Source: Catelliglobosispora koreensis DSM 44566 (GTDB taxonomy: Bacteria; Actinomycetota; Actinomycetes; Mycobacteriales; Micromonosporaceae). From it: DNA of 64,000 bases. Of this stretch, positions 58,808 to 64,000 are shown piece by piece (the stretch's first letter is position 1; each line of letters begins with the position of its first letter). The stretch is taken from contig NZ_KB903291.1 of NCBI RefSeq assembly GCF_000379685.1, forward strand, positions 1 through 64,000, in the 5' to 3' direction. Position numbers and translations under genes: made by a program. A model generated the notes under the pieces. That model was not told where the DNA came from, ran no database searches, and saw nothing but the letters and a program-made list of their open reading frames with translations.

Positions 58808-59716
58808 ATGGCTGAGTCGGAGTCAGTGCGCACGATCGTCGTCGCGGCGGTGGCGAATCTGGGCATCGCCGTCGCCAAGGCGATTGGCGGTGTCGTGAGT
58901 GGATCGTCAGCGATGCTGTCCGAAGCGGCGCACTCGGTGGCGGACACGACGACCGAGGTGCTGCTGCTCATCGCCGTTCAGCGGGGCAAGAAGCCAGCTG
59001 ACGCACGCCATCCACTCGGGCACGGCCGGTCCGCGTTCGTCTGGGCGCTTATCGCCGCCGGATTCACCTTCGTCGCCGGTGGCGGGTTCGCGATCACGCA
59101 AGGGATCCACACGCTTTCGCACGGGGAGCCCGACGGCAACATCTGGCCCTCGCTCATCGTGCTGGCCATCGCCTTCGTGCTCGAATCCATCTCACTGCGG
59201 CAAGGACTCAAGCAAGCGTCAGCGGAAGCTTCGGTTTACCGGGCCGGGCTCCGGCGGTACCTGCGAAGAACGTCAAACACGGCCGTAAAAGCCATTGTGC
59301 TGGAGGACCTCGCGGCCTTGGCCGGCTTGATTCTCGCGGCCCTAGGGCTGGTGCTGTCGAAGCTGACCGGTTCCCCGGTATGGGATGGGCTCGCCTCGAT
59401 GGCGATCGGGGCGATGCTGATCTTTGTCGCGATCAGCCTGATTCGCAGTAACGCGAGCCTGCTCATCGGGGTCGCTGTCCCAGAGCGGTTAGAACGGGAA
59501 CTGCAAAAAGAACTGTCCGCGGTCCCAGGCGTGCATCAGGTGACGGAGCTCTATACGAGCGTCATCGGCATGTCCGAGGTGCTGGTGGCGGCACGTGCCG
59601 TCTTCGTCAGCGATGGCGACATCGTTGCCGCGGCTAATGTGGCCGAGCGCCGGCTCATGGCGCGCTACCCCGTGATCAGGTTTGTCTTCCTCACGCCCAC
59701 TAAGGTGGACGAATGA
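58808..59716 (+). CDS. Cation diffusion facilitator (CDF) family transporter
   Basis: A 302-residue divalent-metal/H+ antiporter with six TM helices. TM1-2: VVAAVANLGIAVAKAIGGVV and GSSAMLSEAAHSVADTTTEV, the latter with the H-x-x-x-D metal site. The loop HPLGHGRSAFVWALIAAGFT is highly typical. The second metal motif, usually HxxxD or DxxxD in TM5, is VLEDLAALAGLILA, with Glu-Asp instead of His. The C-terminal cytosolic domain (LQKELSAVPGVHQVTELYTS) is the usual metal-sensing dimer domain. Zn, Mn or Fe export is likely. ATG 58808 lies at the family start; the frame upstream is part of the palindrome. Confidence 0.88.
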   Translation: MAESESVRTIVVAAVANLGIAVAKAIGGVVSGSSAMLSEAAHSVADTTTEVLLLIAVQRGKKPADARHPLGHGRSAFVWALIAAGFTFVAGGGFAITQGIHTLSHGEPDGNIWPSLIVLAIAFVLESISLRQGLKQASAEASVYRAGLRRYLRRTSNTAVKAIVLEDLAALAGLILAALGLVLSKLTGSPVWDGLASMAIGAMLIFVAISLIRSNASLLIGVAVPERLERELQKELSAVPGVHQVTELYTSVIGMSEVLVAARAVFVSDGDIVAAANVAERRLMARYPVIRFVFLTPTKVDE

Positions 59717-60408
59717 GGCTTGAAAAGGCCGAAAGCCTGGCCGTAGCAGTGACTGAGGCGATCCAGTCTGGCGACACGCACACGCTCAGTGTCCTGTTAG
59801 CCGACCACACGTCACTCGCGACGGCTGTGATCGTCGATGAGCGCGGCAACGGGCGGACCCTGTTGCACATCGCGAGCGACTTCCCAGGTCACCTGCCTCA
59901 GCGCTCCGAAACCGTGACCCTGCTGACCGCCGCCGGCGCTCCCGTGGACGGTCAGTTCCAGGGCTTCCACAGCGAGACCGCCCTGCACTGGGCGGCCAGC
60001 AACGACGACGTCCAACTGGCCGGCACCTTGCTAGATCTCGGTGCCAACATCGAGGCCGGCGGTGGGGTCATCGGCAACGGCACGCCCCTGGCTGACGCTG
60101 TCGCGTTCGGACAGTGGAAGGCCGCGCGCCTGCTGGTGGACCGTGGTGCTTCGGTCACGTTGTGGCAGGCCGCGGCCCTTGGGCTCATCGATGAGGTGCG
60201 GTCAGTTCAGGATGCCTCACCTGATGAAATCACCAACGCGTTCTGGTGCGCTTGCCACGGCGGGCAACGGGAAACGGCCGAATACCTGCTAGGCCGGGGC
60301 GCCATGCTCAACTGGGTTGGCCACGATGGCCTCACTCCCGTGCGTGCCGCGGAAAGGTCCGGGGCCGATGAGCTCGCGGCATGGCTTCGCACCCAAGGTG
60401 CCATATAG
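59713..60408 (+). CDS. Ankyrin-repeat protein
   Basis: A 231-residue soluble protein. After a short helical start come about five ankyrin units: DERGNGRTLLHIASDFPGHL, SETALHWAASNDDVQLAGTL, GNGTPLADAVAFGQWKAARL, VTLWQAAALGLIDEVRSVQD and DGLTPVRAAERSGADELAAW. The T-x-L-H-x-A core is clear in the first two. Such proteins bind other proteins; the partner is unknown. Its start overlaps the stop of the CDF gene (ATGA), so the two are co-translated and it may act with the transporter. Confidence 0.87.
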   Translation: MRLEKAESLAVAVTEAIQSGDTHTLSVLLADHTSLATAVIVDERGNGRTLLHIASDFPGHLPQRSETVTLLTAAGAPVDGQFQGFHSETALHWAASNDDVQLAGTLLDLGANIEAGGGVIGNGTPLADAVAFGQWKAARLLVDRGASVTLWQAAALGLIDEVRSVQDASPDEITNAFWCACHGGQRETAEYLLGRGAMLNWVGHDGLTPVRAAERSGADELAAWLRTQGAI

Positions 60409-60411
60409 ATT
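60406..60411 (+). promoter_or_regulatory. TAGATT -10 box built on the upstream stop codon
   Basis: The stop TAG of the ankyrin gene starts TAGATT, 7 nt before ATG 60419. No Shine-Dalgarno sequence is seen. Confidence 0.4.
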
Positions 60412-60418
60412 TACTTAC

Positions 60419-61453
60419 ATGACCCCATTGATCACCATGTCCCTGGTCGCCTCACTGTCCATGGGCGTGGCTCCAGTGCACCAACCGGCTTGGACGGCTA
60501 CCGCCGACACCGGGGTGACGGCGCGGCTGCGCGGCCTCTCTGCCGTGAGTTCGCACATCGCCTGGGCGAGCGGCGGCGCCGGCTCCGTCTTGCGGACCGT
60601 TGACGGTGGCCTCTCGTGGCAACAGGTCGGTCCACCAGACACGGCCACCCTGCAATTCCGTGACATCGAAGCGTTTGACGCCAACCGCGCTGTGATCCTG
60701 TCCATCGGCCCGGGCCAAGACTCCCGCATTTACCGCACCGGCGACGGCGGCCAGACCTGGACCGAGACGTTCCGCAACAACGATGAGAACGCCTTCTACG
60801 ATTGCATTTCGTTCTTCGACCCGTGGCGGGGTCTAGCCCTTTCCGACCCAGTGGACGGCAAGTTCCGCATTCTGTCCACTTCAGATGGTGGAGCGAGCTG
60901 GAAAGTGTTGCCCGACACCAACATGCCCGCCGCGCTGGAAGGCGAGTTCGCGTTCGCGGCCAGCGGCACCTGCCTCACGACGTCAGGACACAGCGCCTGG
61001 TTCGCGACGGGTGGCGGCGAGGCTTCACGCGTGTTCCGGTCACACGACCGTGGCTATACCTGGGAAGTGTCCAGCACTGCTGTCCCGAGTGGACCGACAG
61101 CTGGCATCTATTCGCTGGCGTTCCGCGACCCGTGGCACGGCGTAGCCGTGGGCGGAGCGTTTGACGCCCCAACCAGTGCGCCCGAGGGAGTCGCGGTGAC
61201 CCGCGATGGCGGCCGCAGCTGGACGCTGGCACGACAGGAGCCCGGGGAGTACCGGTCGGGCGCGGCCTGGGTGCCGTTCACGCTGCACACTGTTATCGCG
61301 GTTGGACCGTCCGGCAGCGACATCAGTTACAACAGCGGCCAGACCTGGACCCGGTTCGCCGATGGAAGCCTTGACACCGTTGACTGCGCGCGCTGGCAAT
61401 ACCGTGTGTGCTGGGCCTCAGGTGAGCACGGCCGGGTCTACAAACTGTCGTAG
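60419..61453 (+). CDS. Secreted BNR-repeat (oxidoreductase/sialidase-like propeller) protein
   Basis: A 344-residue protein with a probable signal peptide (MTPLITMSLVASLSMGVAPV). It holds six BNR/Asp-box units: VLRTVDGGLSWQQV, IYRTGDGGQTWTET, LSTSDGGASWKVLP, VFRSHDRGYTWEVS, VTRDGGRSWTLA and SYNSGQTWTRF (S/T-x-D-x-G-x-T/S-W core). This gives a six- or seven-bladed propeller of the Ycf48/BNR type. The sialidase catalytic Arg triad and FRIP motif are not evident, so enzymatic activity is doubtful. Homologues in actinomycetes are annotated as glycosyl hydrolase or oxidoreductase without proof. Confidence 0.82.
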   Translation: MTPLITMSLVASLSMGVAPVHQPAWTATADTGVTARLRGLSAVSSHIAWASGGAGSVLRTVDGGLSWQQVGPPDTATLQFRDIEAFDANRAVILSIGPGQDSRIYRTGDGGQTWTETFRNNDENAFYDCISFFDPWRGLALSDPVDGKFRILSTSDGGASWKVLPDTNMPAALEGEFAFAASGTCLTTSGHSAWFATGGGEASRVFRSHDRGYTWEVSSTAVPSGPTAGIYSLAFRDPWHGVAVGGAFDAPTSAPEGVAVTRDGGRSWTLARQEPGEYRSGAAWVPFTLHTVIAVGPSGSDISYNSGQTWTRFADGSLDTVDCARWQYRVCWASGEHGRVYKLS

Positions 61454-61461
61454 GGCACGGC

Positions 61462-61467
61462 TACTTT
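61462..61467 (+). promoter_or_regulatory. TACTTT -10 box, probable leaderless start
   Basis: TACTTT ends 7 nt before GTG 61475, which has no Shine-Dalgarno sequence. Confidence 0.4.
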
Positions 61468-61474
61468 GCCGGGC

Positions 61475-61858
61475 GTGACGCTAACCCTCACCGAGATTGA
61501 ACGTGCTCTGCGCGCCAGCTGGGCCGAAGACACGTGCTCACCAGACGATCTGGAGCGCTATGGCTGGCAGCCAGACAATCCGTCCCGTGGTCATTGCGAC
61601 CTCACCGCGCTGATCATCCATGACCTGTTCGGCGGCGAGTTCGTCATGGCTTCCGTGCATGTCGATGGCGAGCAGCGCGGGTTCCACAACTGGAACCGGC
61701 TCGACTGCGGCATCGAGATCGATCTGACGCGCGAGCAGTTCAAACTCGGTGAGACCCTCACCGTTATCAAGGTGGTGCAGCGTCCGCCCGGCGTCGTGCC
61801 CAAGCGCGACCCCGAATACCAGCTTCTCAAGCAGCGGTTCTTGGCTAGGCTGCGATGA
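61475..61858 (+). CDS. YunG-family protein
   Basis: A 127-residue soluble protein. The family pattern is clear: IERALRASWAEDTCSPDDLE, then WQPDNPSRGHCDLTALIIHD with the conserved Cys, LFGGEFVMASVHVDGEQRGF, HNWNRLDCGIEIDLTREQF. The Cys-His-Asp arrangement resembles a transglutaminase/NlpC-like triad, but no activity has been shown to my knowledge. GTG 61475 is used; the in-frame TTG at 61466 is less likely. Its stop overlaps the next start (ATGATG, 61855-61860). Confidence 0.8.
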   Translation: MTLTLTEIERALRASWAEDTCSPDDLERYGWQPDNPSRGHCDLTALIIHDLFGGEFVMASVHVDGEQRGFHNWNRLDCGIEIDLTREQFKLGETLTVIKVVQRPPGVVPKRDPEYQLLKQRFLARLR

Positions 61859-62706
61859 TGCGGGTTGGAATTATCATCTTGCCGGAACGCCGGTGGTCAG
61901 CGGCCAAGGAGCAATGGAAGCGCGCCGAGGACTACGGTTTCGACCACGCGTGGACCTATGACCACATTGGATGGCGCAGTCTGGTCGCCGAGCCGTGGTT
62001 TGACGCGGTGCCAACGCTGGCGGCAGCCGCCCTGCACACGTCGCGGATCAGGCTTGGCACGATGGTGGCTTCGCCTAACTTCCGCCACCCGGTGCACTTC
62101 GCCCGCGAAATCACCGCTCTCGACGACTTGTCTCAGGGGCGATTCAGCCTCGGCATCGGCTCTGGCGGTGTGGGTTACGACGCGTCCGTCCTCGGGCAGC
62201 GTGAGCTAACCGCCCGCAGCCGGCACGAGCGGTTCGCCGAATTCGTTGAGCTGCTTGACACTCTGTTCACGGAACAGCCGCTGACCTGGCGCGGTGAGCA
62301 TTATCAGGCGGTCGAGGCTTACACGACGCCTGGCTGCGTGCAGCGCCCCCACGTCCCGTTCATCGTCGCCGCTCGCGGACCACGTGCCGCCAAACTGGCC
62401 GCCCGCTTTGGGCAGGGCTGGGTGACAAACGGTGGCCCGGTTGACACCGACGAGGAATGGTGGCGTGGCGTCGCCGGATCGGTGCGTCATTTCAACGAGA
62501 CCGGTTCCACGATCGACCGTTACGTGACGTTCGACCCGGCGCCCACTTTTTCGCTGTCCAGTGTGGACTATTTCGAGGAATGCCTAGGCCGCGCAACGGA
62601 ACTAGGCTTTACCGACGTCATCACCCACTGGCCCCGTCCCGACGGCCCGTTCGCGGGCTCTGAAGCGGTCCTTGAAGAAGTCGCCTCCCGCCTGGCTACA
62701 TATTGA
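61855..62706 (+). CDS. LLM-class flavin- or F420-dependent oxidoreductase
   Basis: A 283-residue luciferase-like (beta/alpha)8-barrel protein. [20 protein letters not shown] is the first strand and helix, and [20 protein letters not shown] carries the typical W-x-x-[22 protein letters not shown], then [16 protein letters not shown] and [20 protein letters not shown], are core LLM motifs. In actinomycetes most short single-domain members use F420H2, but FMN is possible; the substrate is unknown. It starts within the YunG stop and ends overlapping the convergent lpd gene by 11 bp. Confidence 0.85.
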   Translation: MMRVGIIILPERRWSAAKEQWKRAEDYGFDHAWTYDHIGWRSLVAEPWFDAVPTLAAAALHTSRIRLGTMVASPNFRHPVHFAREITALDDLSQGRFSLGIGSGGVGYDASVLGQRELTARSRHERFAEFVELLDTLFTEQPLTWRGEHYQAVEAYTTPGCVQRPHVPFIVAARGPRAAKLAARFGQGWVTNGGPVDTDEEWWRGVAGSVRHFNETGSTIDRYVTFDPAPTFSLSSVDYFEECLGRATELGFTDVITHWPRPDGPFAGSEAVLEEVASRLATY

Positions 62707-64000
62707 TCATGTGGCCTGCGAGGCCGTGGATCGCTTCCTTCACCGCTTCACCAAGCGTCGGGTGCGCGTGTACGTTGCGCGCGACCTCGTGCACGGTGAG
62801 GTCCCATTGCTGGGCCAAGGTCAGCTCAGGCAGCAGTTCCGTCACCTCGGGCCCGATCAGGTGCGCGCCAAGGATTTCGCCGTGTTCCCCGTCTGACACG
62901 ATCTTCACGAAACCTGCCGTGTCACCGAGCCCGTGCGCTTTTCCGTTGGCGGTAAACGGGAATTTGGCCACCTTGACGTCAAAGCCCTTTTCCCGCGCCT
63001 GAGCTTCCGTCCAGCCAAATGACGCGATCTGCGGCTGGCAGTAGGTAGCGCGCGGAATCATGACGTAGTCGAGCTCCATCGTCTCGGCTTTGCCGATCGT
63101 CTCGGCCGCGATGACGCCCATCGACTCGGCGGCGTGCGCGAGCATCAGCTTGGCGGTCACGTCACCAATCGCGAAGATGTGCGGAACACTGGTGCGGCAA
63201 CGTCCGTCGACGTCGATCGCCCCGCGTTCGGTCAGCTTGACGCCGGTCTTCTCCAGCCCATAGCCAGTGACCCTGGGCGCGAAACCGATGGCCTGCAACA
63301 CCTTGTCGGCTTCGAGCACCTGCTGCGCCCCGTCTTTGCTGACGGTCACACGCACCGAGGAGCCAGTGTCCTCAATGGACTCGACTTTCGTCGACGTGTG
63401 CACGGTGACGCCCAGCTTGCGGTAACGCTTGGCCAGCTCGGCGGAAACCTCGGCATCTTCGAGGGGTACGAGCCGGTCGAGGAATTCGACGATCGTGACC
63501 TCGACGCCGTAACTCCTTAGCACATAAGCGAATTCGACCCCGATCGCACCCGCTCCGGCGATGATGATGCTGCGCGGCAGGTCTCCGGACAGGATCTGCT
63601 CTTCATAGGTGACAACGCGAGACGAAAGTGACGTGCCGGGCAGCAGACGGGTCGTCGCGCCAACGGCGATGATGCAGTTGCCGAAACTGATCGTGTCGGA
63701 GCCGACCTGCAAGGTGTGAGCATCGGTGAAGACCGCGCGCCCGTTGAACTGCGTGATCTTGTTCTTCTTCATCAGGTAGTGGACGCCTTTGACTCGCCCA
63801 TCGGCCACCTGCCGGCTGCGCGTGAAGGCGGCACCGTAATCGACCGAAACCTTGCCGTCGACGTTGATGCCAAACTTGGCCGCTTCGGTCGTGAAGATCT
63901 GCACCAGTTCCGCGTTTCGCAGCAGTGCCTTAGACGGAATGCAGCCGACATTGAGGCAGACGCCGCCCCAGTATTTCTCCTCGACGATGGCAACGCTCAA
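62696..64000 (-). CDS. lpd: Dihydrolipoamide dehydrogenase (5' end beyond the window)
   Basis: A 434-residue part of the E3 flavoprotein of 2-oxo-acid dehydrogenase complexes; the first ~30 residues, with the FAD-binding GxGxxG strand, lie past 64000. The redox disulfide is in [20 protein letters not shown]. The NAD-binding motif is [20 protein letters not shown], the second FAD contact [20 protein letters not shown] and the active-site His-Glu pair [18 protein letters not shown] near the C-terminus. It oxidises dihydrolipoyl groups with NAD+. The interface domain ([20 protein letters not shown]) is complete. Confidence 0.93.
   Translation of the reverse strand: MSVAIVEEKYWGGVCLNVGCIPSKALLRNAELVQIFTTEAAKFGINVDGKVSVDYGAAFTRSRQVADGRVKGVHYLMKKNKITQFNGRAVFTDAHTLQVGSDTISFGNCIIAVGATTRLLPGTSLSSRVVTYEEQILSGDLPRSIIIAGAGAIGVEFAYVLRSYGVEVTIVEFLDRLVPLEDAEVSAELAKRYRKLGVTVHTSTKVESIEDTGSSVRVTVSKDGAQQVLEADKVLQAIGFAPRVTGYGLEKTGVKLTERGAIDVDGRCRTSVPHIFAIGDVTAKLMLAHAAESMGVIAAETIGKAETMELDYVMIPRATYCQPQIASFGWTEAQAREKGFDVKVAKFPFTANGKAHGLGDTAGFVKIVSDGEHGEILGAHLIGPEVTELLPELTLAQQWDLTVHEVARNVHAHPTLGEAVKEAIHGLAGHMINM

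Overview
The window is chromosomal DNA from a high-GC, antibiotic-producer-type actinomycete. The signs are dense GTG/TTG starts, SARP/AfsR-type regulators (two of about 900-1040 residues), several two-component systems, Rrf2/HxlR/TetR/ArsR regulators next to single enzymes or pumps, an MmpS-like accessory protein, an LLM-family flavin oxidoreductase and YunG- and NRDE-family proteins. The family cannot be fixed from sequence alone; a Pseudonocardiales-like genome would fit. About 60 protein genes fill the window, often with 4-bp start/stop overlaps. Many starts lack a Shine-Dalgarno sequence and instead have a TANNNT -10 box 6-8 nt upstream, so leaderless transcription looks common.

Left end (1-6.5 kb): the first ~450 bases look like the end of an integrated element. 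They hold short repeats and finish at a 46-nt 3' fragment of a tRNA-Arg(CCG) gene, a typical attachment-site scar. Then come a GNAT acetyltransferase, a DHA2-type drug efflux pump, a CurA-type NADP oxidoreductase, a divergent ArsR regulator and an MFS pump. 6.5-17.1 kb: a 1257-residue secreted LamG/ricin-lectin protein, a cupin with a divergent Rrf2 regulator and matching operators, a DrrAB-like ABC exporter with a DUF4097 protein, and a large AfsR-like regulator. 17.2-29.4 kb: DoxX/TetR/half-size MFS, a decayed esterase, a small secreted peptide, a serine hydrolase, a LuxR-type regulator, a NarL-type two-component pair, a second SARP/NB-ARC/TPR regulator, an AI-2E-type permease and an MFS protein whose 3' end runs antisense into the permease gene. 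29.5-38 kb: a dimethylformamidase-like protein, an FAD monooxygenase, a secreted protein with a duplicated Cys module, RibD-like reductase, HxlR/SDR pair, NRDE and patatin proteins, another SDR, and a chimeric pseudogene.

38-45.7 kb is the most striking block. An osaAB-like operon encodes a receiver protein and a 1537-residue soluble hybrid kinase with eight tandem 92-residue HAMP repeats, the architecture of fungal group III (Nik1/Os-1) kinases. A GAF/PP2C phosphatase is divergent from it and overlaps ribonuclease Z. 45.6-53 kb: a MacAB-like exporter with two membrane-fusion proteins and a small lipoprotein, next to an OmpR-type two-component system and an MmpS-like protein; a triple-copy motif lies in the divergent promoter. 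53.2-58.6 kb: a membrane protein with a NarL-type two-component pair, then an AGPS-like FAD enzyme, an ICMT-like methyltransferase and an acyl-CoA thioesterase. 58.6-64 kb: a 98-bp near-palindrome, a CDF metal transporter, an ankyrin protein, a BNR-repeat secreted protein, YunG, an LLM oxidoreductase, and dihydrolipoamide dehydrogenase cut off by the window end.
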